The notes beneath the pieces are model-generated. The model was given only the letters and a program-made list of their open reading frames with translations. It did no database searches and was not told the origin of the DNA. Shown one piece after another: positions 1-6,151 of a DNA stretch of 6,151 nucleotides. Within the stretch, counting starts at the first letter, position 1. Every line of letters begins with the position of its first letter. Position numbers and translations under genes: made by a program. This DNA comes from UBA5177 sp002413265 (lineage in GTDB: Bacteria > Chloroflexota > UBA5177): positions 1 to 6,151 of the forward strand of contig DAIORV010000130.1 of NCBI GenBank assembly GCA_036752825.1. Reading direction: 5' to 3'.

Positions 1-116
1 ATGACCTGCTGCAGCCGGTGCTCCCGCCGCAGCTCCAGGACGTCGGCGGCGTCGTCAGGCCCGTTTTACAGACAGGACTGTTCCTGCTCTTCGTAGCACG
101 GATGCGGTTGCCTCAG

Positions 117-800
117 TTACGGGATCGTCTCCACGGACAGGGCCCTTAACCAGCCGTCTGTGGTCTCACCGTTGATCGTTGCCTCACCCGCTTCCACAAT
201 CATCTGGACCTTCGTACCGTCCCTCCACCCGGCAGCATCCGACTTGTCAACGAACACGGACAAGTCCTGGGCTCCGCCTTGCGCCTTTAGCATGACGGTG
301 AACTCCCCGGCCGCGCCGGTCATCCACAGCTTGGACATAAACAGTTCGCCAGTCAGCCGAAACTGGTCCCCAGTCTTGATTCCACCCATCTGGGCGGAGT
401 TGAGCTTGTCTAGCAACTCATCGACAGTGATAGTTGTGACCACAGGGGCAGCAGGCGCGGGCTCGACTGATGGCGTGCTTGCTTCAGTTGGCGCGATTTG
501 GGACGAAGCCGGCGACGGGAGGGCGACGGCGCTGTTGCTTGAACTTTCTCCGCCCCCGAGCGCGTTGACGATGAGCAGCCCGATGAAAAGGACTGCGAGC
601 AGGCCGCCGCCGATCCCGATCAGTTTCCACGGGGTCTCTGGTTTGGGGCGCCGGAAGTTCAGCTCCGACCGCACTGTTCCTTGGTCCTGAGAGACGAACT
701 CCCAGCCTTCTTTCTCTACCTTGGCTCTAGTCCTAGCTTCCATGCCGCGAACTGTCTTCACGGACCGCGTCTCGTACTTCATGCCCGTTGCTGTCGTCAT
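117..800 (-). CDS. Single-pass membrane protein with exported C-terminal domain, function unknown
   Basis: I do not recognise a named family function. The 227-residue protein has three parts. A short charged cytosolic head (about residues 7-57) contains the phrase EGWEFVSQDQGT and ends in RRPKPETPWK. One hydrophobic helix follows (about 59-81, glycine and leucine rich). After it comes a Ser/Pro/Ala-rich linker (about 85-122) and then a compact domain (about 124-227) with alternating beta-like stretches such as DQFRLTGEL and TKVQMIVEAGE, which could be a small OB-like barrel. Lysines and arginines before the helix and none just after it predict an inside N-terminus and an outside C-terminal domain. 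The start at 800 is preferred because GAGGGGG lies 6 bases upstream. An internal Met at residue 7, where such heads often begin, has no ribosome site. The gene diverges from the DUF262 operon, so it is not co-transcribed with it. That it is coding is fairly sure; its role is unknown. Confidence 0.85.
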   Translation of the reverse strand: MTTATGMKYETRSVKTVRGMEARTRAKVEKEGWEFVSQDQGTVRSELNFRRPKPETPWKLIGIGGGLLAVLFIGLLIVNALGGGESSSNSAVALPSPASSQIAPTEASTPSVEPAPAAPVVTTITVDELLDKLNSAQMGGIKTGDQFRLTGELFMSKLWMTGAAGEFTVMLKAQGGAQDLSVFVDKSDAAGWRDGTKVQMIVEAGEATINGETTDGWLRALSVETIP

Positions 801-806
801 ACTGTT

Positions 807-813
807 CCCCCTC
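807..813 (-). promoter_or_regulatory. Ribosome binding site for the membrane protein gene
   Basis: Read on the minus strand this is GAGGGGG, a strong purine Shine-Dalgarno match, separated by 6 bases from the ATG at 800-798. It decides the start in favour of the first Met over the Met at residue 7. Confidence 0.7.
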
Positions 814-840
814 GGCTGCGGGCATCAAGCCCTATTCGAG

Positions 841-869
841 AGCTTAGAGTGACGCCACTGTGTCTCCAA
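841..869 (-). promoter_or_regulatory. Candidate promoter for the membrane protein gene
   Basis: On the minus strand, TTGGAG (869-864) is followed after exactly 17 bases by TAAGCT (846-841). The second hexamer fits the actinobacterial -10 pattern TANNNT. The first matches only the TTG of the -35 consensus. Transcription would start near 834, giving a leader of roughly 30 bases that contains the GAGGGGG ribosome site. The spacing is good but the -35 match is weak, so this is a candidate only. Confidence 0.35.
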
Positions 870-893
870 GCCGCGCCCAAAGCGGCGCGCGGC
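870..893. repeat. GC-rich inverted repeat, 7-bp arms with 10-base loop
   Basis: GCCGCGC at 870-876 is the exact reverse complement of GCGCGGC at 887-893. It lies directly behind the candidate -35 of the membrane protein gene. It could form a hairpin or serve as an operator-like dyad. No T tract follows on either strand, so it is not a convincing intrinsic terminator. In GC-rich DNA such arms can arise by chance. Confidence 0.4.
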
Positions 894-1143
894 GTGGCAG
901 TAACTATGCCGGCAAATGCGCTTGGATCAGGCCCCGGCTCGTACTCGATAAGCCGGTGCGGTCCATATCGGTCAACGACCTGCCATCAGAAGCGCCCCAT
1001 GGTTTCGGGGACAGAGTGTCGACCACTCTGCCGTTAACCGCAAGCTTGTCGAACCACTCGTGGAGAGCTGCCGGGCCTACTGTCCCCAGCACCGAGCAGA
1101 CCGAAACACTATCGGAATCTGCATAAAAGTCTGAGGTACTCGA

Positions 1144-1149
1144 TACAGT
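1144..1149 (+). promoter_or_regulatory. Candidate -10 element for leaderless transcription of the DUF262 operon
   Basis: TACAGT fits the actinobacterial -10 pattern TANNNT. With a usual 7-base gap, transcription would begin at 1157, the A of the ATG itself, giving a leaderless message. This agrees with the absence of a Shine-Dalgarno sequence in the expected place: the nearest purine run, GAGGT at 1133-1137, is 19 bases from the ATG. No good -35 lies at 16-19 bases upstream, so the promoter call is tentative. Confidence 0.3.
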
Positions 1150-1156
1150 TGCGGAC

Positions 1157-2866
1157 ATGGCGATGATGGCGGAGACAACTGGTGTGCTCGAAGAGCGGTT
1201 CGTCGGCGATATTGAAGGCAGGTTTTTCATCCCGGCCTATCAGCGCGGATACCGGTGGGGCGTTGACGAGGTGACCCGTCTCCTCGATGACGTTGCCGAG
1301 GGCCGTGCGCAGGCGTCGTACTATCTGCAGCCCATCGTCGTGAAACGCATGGCCGACGGTCGCTGGGAACTCGTGGACGGCCAGCAACGACTCACCACGC
1401 TGTTTCTGATCCTGCAGGACATCCGCCGATCGTTACCGTCGGTAAGCGCGCGCTTCGAGCTGGAGTATGAGACCCGCGTCGGAAGCCAGGATTACCTGCG
1501 GGACCCAGACGAGGCGGGAAGCGCGCGGAACATCGATTTCTTCCACATCCACAAGGCTGCTTCTACGATCAGATCGTGGTTCGCGGAGAGGGGACCCGGC
1601 GAGATTCAGGCGGCGATCGACTTTTACACCGACCTGTCGCGCCGCGTGAAGGTGATCTGGTACGAGGCCCCCGAAGCGACGAATTCGACTGATTTGTTTA
1701 CGCGGCTAAACATCGGTCGCATCCCGCTTACGGACGCCGAGCTCGTGAAGGCGCTCCTGTTAACCCGGGCCAAGGGGTCGCCGGGCCGGGCCGATCGGTC
1801 GCAGGAGATCGCCGCGCAGTGGGACACATTTGAGCGCGACCTCCGCACCCCAGAGGTCTGGGCGTTCGTCACGGGCCACGCGAACAGTCAGGCGACTCAC
1901 ATAAGCCTGCTGCTCGACACCCTTGCAGGCGGGCCAACAGGACGCGAGCGTCCTCCTTTTCACACGTTTGGGACGCTGCGAGCCGAGATCGAGGCAGAGC
2001 CCATATCGTTCTGGAACCGAGTCGTTGACCTCCACTCCCTGGTCCTTGGCTGGTTCGAGGACCGAAACCTGTTCCATAAAGTCGGGTACTTGGTCGCTAC
2101 AGGGGCTCCCTTTGATGAACTCGTCAGGGCCGCGGACGGCAAGACCAGGACCAGCTTCGAGGCCACCCTCGACGACAGGATCAAGACGAAATTGGCCCTG
2201 ACGGATACAGCACTATCCGGGCTCTCCTACGAGACGGCGGGAGGCAGGGAAAAGGCGTCGCAAGCGTTGCTCTTGATGAACGTCGAAACAATTCGCAGAA
2301 TGCAGCATTCCTCAGAGCGCTATTCATTCCGTGCGCACGCGGCCGGCATGTGGTCGCTGGAGCACATCCACGCTCAGAATGCCGAAGCACTCAATACGGG
2401 CGAGCAATGGTCGAGCTGGCTCCGATTGCATCGTGACGCGCTAGAAGGCCTGCCGCTCGACGAGGACAATCGTGTTGACCTGATCCGCAGGATCAACGAC
2501 GCGATTCCAACGATCACTCGGGAATCGTTCCGGGAGCTGGAGCGAGAACTCAACACGATTTTTTCCTCCGGGGATGAGGGCGCAGAGGGCGATGTGCACG
2601 TCATCGACAACCTCGCCCTTCTCGACAGCCGTGACAATAGCGCGCTGAGTAATTCGGTGTTCGAAGTAAAGCGCCTTGAGATCCTCGGTAGGGACCGCAA
2701 GGGTTCGTATATCCCTGTGTGCACTCGCAACGTGTTCCTGAAGTATTACACGGACGAGAGCGCCCAACAGGTCCATTTTTGGGGCGCATCGGATCGTCGC
2801 GCCTATCTCGACGCATTCCGCGATGAAATCGGCGCGTATCTGACGGAAGAAGTGAGCGAAGCATGA
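1157..2866 (+). CDS. DUF262/DUF1524 GmrSD-like endonuclease, first gene of a two-gene operon
   Basis: The protein is probably a cytosolic NTP-dependent DNA nuclease of the GmrSD/BrxU type IV restriction class. The N-terminal DUF262 (GmrS-like) part shows IPAYQRGYRW (residues 25-34), VDGQQRLTTL (73-82) and the later block LFTRLNIGRIPLTDAELVKA (180-199). Its QR and DGQQR residues are the nucleotide site in this ParB/Srx-like fold. The C-terminal DUF1524 (GmrD-like, His-Me finger HNH) part shows SLEHIHAQN (400-408), with His403 the likely general base, then NLALLDSRDNSALSN (485-499) and Lys505. These correspond to the family's EHIxPQ and GNLxLL...N...K blocks. Both halves are in one 569-residue chain, as in BrxU. 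The start at 1157 puts DUF262 close to the N-terminus; Met3 and Met4 are alternatives, and no in-frame ATG, GTG or TTG exists between 1157 and the stop at 1124-1126. It overlaps the next gene by ATGA, implying coupled translation. The restriction role is inferred from family; the target is unknown. Confidence 0.9.
   Translation: MAMMAETTGVLEERFVGDIEGRFFIPAYQRGYRWGVDEVTRLLDDVAEGRAQASYYLQPIVVKRMADGRWELVDGQQRLTTLFLILQDIRRSLPSVSARFELEYETRVGSQDYLRDPDEAGSARNIDFFHIHKAASTIRSWFAERGPGEIQAAIDFYTDLSRRVKVIWYEAPEATNSTDLFTRLNIGRIPLTDAELVKALLLTRAKGSPGRADRSQEIAAQWDTFERDLRTPEVWAFVTGHANSQATHISLLLDTLAGGPTGRERPPFHTFGTLRAEIEAEPISFWNRVVDLHSLVLGWFEDRNLFHKVGYLVATGAPFDELVRAADGKTRTSFEATLDDRIKTKLALTDTALSGLSYETAGGREKASQALLLMNVETIRRMQHSSERYSFRAHAAGMWSLEHIHAQNAEALNTGEQWSSWLRLHRDALEGLPLDEDNRVDLIRRINDAIPTITRESFRELERELNTIFSSGDEGAEGDVHVIDNLALLDSRDNSALSNSVFEVKRLEILGRDRKGSYIPVCTRNVFLKYYTDESAQQVHFWGASDRRAYLDAFRDEIGAYLTEEVSEA
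2845..2852 (+). promoter_or_regulatory. Ribosome binding site for the second DUF262 gene, inside the first gene
   Basis: GGAAGAAG lies 10 bases before the ATG at 2863, within the last codons of the upstream gene. With the ATGA stop/start overlap, it supports the chosen start and translational coupling of the two proteins. Confidence 0.55.
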
Positions 2867-5136
2867 GTACCCAAAGCCGGTCCACGACGTTCAGAGGCCT
2901 CTTCTTGCCCAACGATACGGAAGAGATTCAAGCGATCGAGATCCCGCTGATTCAGCGGGACTACGCGCAGGGCCGTGAAAGTGTCGCTGTCGATGAGATC
3001 CGCAAGAACTTCATCGAAGTTCTGCACTTGGCCGTTGCCGGGGAGAAACCCGCTCCGGTCGACCTTGACTTCGTTTACGGCGAAGTGAAGTCCGGTGTGC
3101 TGGAGCCTCTCGACGGTCAGCAGAGGCTCACCACGTTGTTTCTGCTGCACTGGTATCTCGCGTCGCGAGCGGGAGAACTTCGTTCTTATCAGGCATGGGC
3201 GAAGTTCTCCTACGCCACTCGACCGAGCGCGCGGCTATTCTGCGAACGGCTTGTGATGTCCCCGCTGCCAGACTCCATTGAGCAACCGTCAGCATGGGTC
3301 ATTGATCAGCCGTGGTACCTCTTCGTCTGGCGCCACGATCCGACAATCCAATCCATGCTTGTCATGCTCGACGCAATTCACATGCAATTTCGGACGGCGG
3401 ATGCCAAGATGGCCTGGGAGCGGCTCATAGACCCGATCGAGCCGGCGGTTTCCTTCCTCTTGCTCGCACCGCCTGACATGGGCTCGGCTGCGGACCTCTA
3501 CATCAAGATGAACTCCCGCGGGAAGCCTCTGACTGAGTTCGAGAACTTCAAGGCGCATTTTGAGAAATGTATCGAGTCCATCGACCGCGACAAGAAGTTT
3601 GCGCTAAAGGTTGACGGCGTATGGTCAGACTTACTCTGGGGATTCCGCGGCGACGACGACGTAGTCGACGACGAATTCATGCGCTACATCGGCTTCATCA
3701 CCGAGCTGTGCGAGTGGCTCGATCCTGACGTCGAGGTCCGTGAGCGTCCCGAACGACTTAGGCACCATACTGAGCGGGTGTTCGGCGGCGTCAATCCCAA
3801 GCGGGCAGAGTCATTGGACTTCCTGTTTAGTGCGTTCGACGTATGGGTGGGCCGCGACGTTGCCGGAGTATTTAGCGGGCTCTTCAGGGGTACCACCGAG
3901 CGGCAGGACGGGGTTGAATCCGACTGCGTTGCGCTCTTCTTCCGAGATCAGCGGATCAACCTGTTCGATGCCTGCTGCCGAACCTTCGGAGATACAAGCG
4001 GCAGAACAAGGATCTTCACGTTCGGGCAGAGCCTACTGCTCTTTGCGATACTCCTGCATCTCATGAACGAGACAGACCCACTTCAGGCCCGGGTCCGCTC
4101 CCTGCGTAATCTCATAGAAGCTTCCCCGAATGAGCTCCGCGTTGACCGGATGCCTGGGTTGCTCCGGGACGTCGAACGAGTTGTGCTCGGCGGCGCCCTC
4201 GGCGAAATTGACAGCTTCAACAAAGCACAGGTCGAGGACGAACTGCTGAAACGCGACTTCCTGGCCGTCCACCCAGAGCTCACTAAGACGCTTCATCGCT
4301 TGGAAGATCATCACCTTCTGCGTGGGTCGATCGGTGCGTTCTTGCTAGATCCGGCGAAGTTCGACGCTCGGGCTGACGCGTTCCATCGCCTGGCATCGGA
4401 GCCCGAGTCATGGCTCGATGCAACTGGTGCGCTTCTAGCAGTTGGCGAGTACCAACGGACGACGAACAACAGAAGGTTTCAGTTCGGAACAGGCTCTAAA
4501 CGTTTCGAAAATGCTTGGCGCGAACTGCTTACCGGCGCGCACCGTGAGACGCTTTCCGCAACGCGCTCCGCTCTTGCCAAGCTCCTAGACGCCATCGATG
4601 GTGGCGACGAATTGAAGCCGACCCTAGTGGCAGTACAGTCCGAATGGCTCGCCCAGCGTGAATCGGAGATCGACTTCAACTGGCGGTACTACATGGTGAA
4701 ATATTCGGCCATGCGTGAGGGCGGTTCGGGAATCTACTACTCAGAAGGCGGAGCGCTCGGCTACTCGCTGTGCATGCTCCGCGGGGGTACGAGCACGCTC
4801 AACAGCAAGTACCGGGATCCCTACCTCTTGGCAATTTGGCGTAATCTTGGTAACCCACACAACGTCGATGACCCCTGGTTCACCGGACACGAGACGATTC
4901 CGCGATGGCTACGGCTCACGCGCAGCGGCGTTGGGATTCGCTCAGTCTCCACAGGGTTCGAACTGTCAGGACCGGCGCTGGACGACTTCGCGGAGTTGTA
5001 CGGTTCGCTCGGGCGTGAGCTTGGTATGTCCGAGGGCGGCATCATCGAGATCAAACAGATGGATGGAATCGACACGGTTGACCGCATCGCGATCGGAACA
5101 GACATTGTGCGGGGGCTTCTTGACGCGGGATTGTGA
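2863..5136 (+). CDS. Long DUF262 protein without a visible nuclease domain, partner of the upstream gene
   Basis: The N-terminal part is DUF262. It has IPLIQRDYAQGR (residues 27-38), LDGQQRLTTLFLL (83-95) and the later block LYIKMNSRGKPLTEFENFK (212-230), the counterpart of LFTRLN..PLTDAEL in the upstream protein. The motif residues for nucleotide binding are intact. The rest, to residue 757, is mostly helical-looking, with blocks that seem conserved in long DUF262 proteins: LEDHHLLRG (480-488), WRYYMVKYSAMREG (607-620) and KYRDPYLLAI (649-658). I find no EHIxPQ-type HNH motif and no NLxLL block, so it probably does not cut by the DUF1524 mechanism. It has no signal peptide or membrane helix. 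The likely role is an NTPase, modification-sensing or regulatory subunit working with the upstream nuclease; this is inference from the operon and the shared domain. The shared motifs use clearly different codons in the two genes, so this is an old pairing rather than a fresh duplication. Confidence 0.88.
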   Translation: MSTQSRSTTFRGLFLPNDTEEIQAIEIPLIQRDYAQGRESVAVDEIRKNFIEVLHLAVAGEKPAPVDLDFVYGEVKSGVLEPLDGQQRLTTLFLLHWYLASRAGELRSYQAWAKFSYATRPSARLFCERLVMSPLPDSIEQPSAWVIDQPWYLFVWRHDPTIQSMLVMLDAIHMQFRTADAKMAWERLIDPIEPAVSFLLLAPPDMGSAADLYIKMNSRGKPLTEFENFKAHFEKCIESIDRDKKFALKVDGVWSDLLWGFRGDDDVVDDEFMRYIGFITELCEWLDPDVEVRERPERLRHHTERVFGGVNPKRAESLDFLFSAFDVWVGRDVAGVFSGLFRGTTERQDGVESDCVALFFRDQRINLFDACCRTFGDTSGRTRIFTFGQSLLLFAILLHLMNETDPLQARVRSLRNLIEASPNELRVDRMPGLLRDVERVVLGGALGEIDSFNKAQVEDELLKRDFLAVHPELTKTLHRLEDHHLLRGSIGAFLLDPAKFDARADAFHRLASEPESWLDATGALLAVGEYQRTTNNRRFQFGTGSKRFENAWRELLTGAHRETLSATRSALAKLLDAIDGGDELKPTLVAVQSEWLAQRESEIDFNWRYYMVKYSAMREGGSGIYYSEGGALGYSLCMLRGGTSTLNSKYRDPYLLAIWRNLGNPHNVDDPWFTGHETIPRWLRLTRSGVGIRSVSTGFELSGPALDDFAELYGSLGRELGMSEGGIIEIKQMDGIDTVDRIAIGTDIVRGLLDAGL

Positions 5137-5139
5137 TCA

Positions 5140-5192
5140 ACAGATCTTCGTCGAAGTGACAAAGCCCGACTTGATACGTGATCGAGATCTGT
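5140..5192. repeat. Inverted repeat in the convergent spacer, 8-bp arms
   Basis: ACAGATCT at 5140-5147 is exactly matched by AGATCTGT at 5185-5192, with a 37-base loop. It begins four bases after the operon's stop codon. A small CTTC/GAAG stem sits inside at 5146-5156. With so long a loop and no T tract, this is not a clear intrinsic terminator, and none is visible in the 179-base spacer between the convergent genes. A second weak dyad, TGGTTG and CAACCA at 5309-5322, covers the stop codon of the right-hand gene. Confidence 0.35.
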
Positions 5193-5315
5193 CGCGGTTG
5201 GTGCGGAGACGGCCCGCGAACGAGGCGCGGCCACAGTCCGGTCGCTTCAAGACCCTCGGTGTGAGACTCCGCTTGAACGTTGCCAGGGAGCCATAGAGGC
5301 GACTTCCATGGTTGG

Positions 5316-6151
5316 TCAACCACCGAGTGCGGGCTCAACCCCTGCAGAAGCCCGGAAAGACAGGTACCGCGCATCCCCGCGTCCCGCCAGCCGTCCCAGC
5401 GCCTCGACCGCCTCAACATCCGGGGAGCCCATGTCCGTGGACAGCCAGCGGATGAGGAGCCTGGCGTCACCGCTAGCACGCACGGCTGAACCGACGGCCA
5501 AATCCAGCTGGTCCCGGAGCAGTTGCACCGCCAACGCACCTGAACGGCTGAGCAGGGGAGCGGTGTACGCCGCCAGCGCCTCTGCGACCTGTCCTTCGCG
5601 CAGCAGACGCAGTACCCGCCCCGAATCCGAACGTCCCGTCAGGCCTGCGACGAACCGGTACGGGTTCGACTCCACCGCATCGCCCAGCATCGACCGTACC
5701 CTGAACATCTCCGTGCGGATGGCCTGCGGCGTGCCCGCATCGCCGTAGAGCTCATAGGCCAGTTCCTCGGCGGACCAGCCCTGGGCGCGGGAATCCAGCA
5801 GAGCGAGGATTTCCGCCCGGCGTAGCGCCAGCGGCACCCGGCTGCCGTCCCGGAACACCGCGGCAGGCTTGTCCCCGAGCAACTCCAGCCGCTCGACGGC
5901 CGCAACCGGCCCGCGGACGGCTTGCCAGGACGCACCCCGGCTAGAAGAGGCACCCAACGAAGCCCCGCCGTCGGGCGTTCCCAACAGCGATTCCGCCACG
6001 CGGACCGCGCACCGCACCATCCGCAGCGTGTCTGCGCTGATGGTGTCCAGCGGCCCCGAGACGTCGAGCACGCCCAGCAACTTACCCGTCAAAGGATCCG
6101 TGATGGGCGCCGCCGTGCAGGCCCACTCATGGTGGGTGCGGACCAGGTGCT
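5316..6151 (-). CDS. GAF-domain transcriptional regulator, C-terminal part (5' end beyond window)
   Basis: About 277 residues are visible. The frame stays open to the window edge, and the part before the first in-window start candidate (a TTG at 6092) reads THHEWACTAAPITDP, the expected run-up of a GAF domain, so that TTG is not the true start. The visible order is the end of a GAF ligand-sensing domain (DPLTGKLLGVLDVSGPLD and the helix after it), a Ser/Gly/Ala linker, a winged-helix-like DNA-binding domain (LRRAEILALLDSRAQGWSAE through RTEMFRVRSMLGD and NPYRF), and a helical tail with BTAD-like character. Actinobacterial proteins of this build are cytosolic regulators, and I recall them near aldehyde/alcohol dehydrogenase genes; no such gene is in view. 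It is convergent with the DUF262 operon and visibly more GC-rich, which fits chromosomal backbone. The family call is fairly sure; the effector and targets are unknown. Confidence 0.8.
   Translation of the reverse strand, partial: HLVRTHHEWACTAAPITDPLTGKLLGVLDVSGPLDTISADTLRMVRCAVRVAESLLGTPDGGASLGASSSRGASWQAVRGPVAAVERLELLGDKPAAVFRDGSRVPLALRRAEILALLDSRAQGWSAEELAYELYGDAGTPQAIRTEMFRVRSMLGDAVESNPYRFVAGLTGRSDSGRVLRLLREGQVAEALAAYTAPLLSRSGALAVQLLRDQLDLAVGSAVRASGDARLLIRWLSTDMGSPDVEAVEALGRLAGRGDARYLSFRASAGVEPALGG

Larger units (their letters stand above)
801..1156. other. Divergent intergenic spacer between membrane protein gene and DUF262 operon
   Basis: This 356-base stretch separates two divergent genes and must hold the promoters of both. 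It contains the candidate minus-strand promoter at 841-869, the inverted repeat at 870-893 and a TANNNT element just before the operon start. The short plus-strand reading frames here (starting near 681 and 860) have no ribosome site and Arg/Ser/Pro-rich composition, and look spurious. The minus strand holds a possible decayed reading frame, described separately. No tRNA, small RNA or long repeat was seen. Confidence 0.6.
797..1158 (-). pseudogene. Possible frameshifted remnant gene upstream of the membrane protein gene
   Basis: Two adjacent minus-strand frames read like protein. From an ATG at 1158 one frame gives residues including ALHEWFDKLAVNGRVVDTL. A second frame opens right after a TGA at 988-986 and gives VVDRYGPHRLIEYEPGPDP and further sequence to a TGA at 799-797. 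One single-base frameshift near 985-1000 would join them into a product of about 120 residues. Its stop overlaps the ATG of the membrane protein gene in the pattern ATGA, a common coupling arrangement. Against this, the family is not recognised, no ribosome site precedes 1158, the candidate promoter at 841-869 would lie inside it, and its start would overlap the start of the divergent operon. It may be chance. Confidence 0.2.

Noticed and set aside
1..116. Edge stretch with coding-like minus-strand phrase (ELRREHRLQQV) and an open plus-strand frame running into the membrane protein gene
   Set aside because: The minus frame opens after a TAA near position 65 without a usable start codon, and the plus frame has no start in view and ends inside a confident gene on the other strand. 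There is too little sequence to call either.
860..1126. Plus-strand frame of 88 residues upstream of the DUF262 operon
   Set aside because: GTG start without a ribosome site, low-complexity Ser/Arg/Pro composition and no motif.
1157..5136. Classical type I or BREX locus
   Set aside because: No methyltransferase, helicase, specificity subunit, phosphatase or ATPase gene of those systems is in the window; only the two DUF262 genes are present.
4715..5296. Long plus-strand frame of 193 residues overlapping the end of the second DUF262 gene
   Set aside because: Arg/Ser/Thr-rich composition typical of an out-of-frame reading of a GC-rich gene; the overlapped frame has the DUF262-protein motifs.
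5137..5319. Short basic minus-strand frame of 60 residues in the convergent spacer
   Set aside because: It has only a TTG start, overlaps the stop of the regulator gene, has no ribosome site and no recognisable motif.
5051..5539. Minus-strand frame of 162 residues crossing the convergent spacer
   Set aside because: It overlaps the coding parts of two well-supported genes in other frames and shows no recognisable domain or ribosome site.
5316..6092. Treating the regulator as a complete 258-residue gene starting at 6092
   Set aside because: That start is a TTG inside a GAF domain, and the frame continues open with GAF-like residues to the window edge, so the gene is truncated by the window.

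Overview
The window looks like actinobacterial chromosome, most likely Micrococcales of the Arthrobacter/Pseudarthrobacter type. The reasons are a GC-rich sequence, the style of the C-terminal GAF/winged-helix regulator at the right edge, and a membrane protein of a kind I associate with high-GC Gram-positives. This assignment is an inference from protein style; no rRNA or other marker gene is present.

Layout, left to right. Positions 1-116 hold nothing I can call. A minus-strand gene (117-800) encodes a single-pass membrane protein with a small cytosolic head and an exported C-terminal domain of unknown function. Positions 801-1156 are a divergent spacer. It holds the promoter candidates for both directions, a GC-rich inverted repeat, and a possible decayed minus-strand reading frame. 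The centre of the window is a tight two-gene plus-strand operon, 1157-2866 and 2863-5136, overlapping by ATGA. A 179-base convergent spacer (5137-5315) then leads into the 3' part of a minus-strand GAF-domain transcriptional regulator (5316 to the window edge), whose N-terminus lies outside.

The operon is the interesting content. Both proteins carry the DUF262 (GmrS-like, ParB/Srx-fold NTPase) signature, an N-terminal QR motif followed by DGQQR. Only the first has the DUF1524 (GmrD-like, His-Me finger HNH) nuclease region. The second is longer and has a large C-terminal half with no nuclease motif that I can see. This looks like a two-component relative of the GmrSD/BrxU type IV restriction enzymes, which cut modified (for example glucosylated-hydroxymethylcytosine) phage DNA. 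In this reading the first protein cuts and the second is a partner NTPase or sensor. No methyltransferase, helicase or specificity gene is in view, which fits a modification-dependent or otherwise stand-alone defence system. The target and the division of labour are inference.

The flanking regulator appears to be ordinary chromosomal backbone, with visibly higher GC than the operon. The operon is therefore probably accessory DNA, although no integrase, transposase, tRNA or attachment site is visible.
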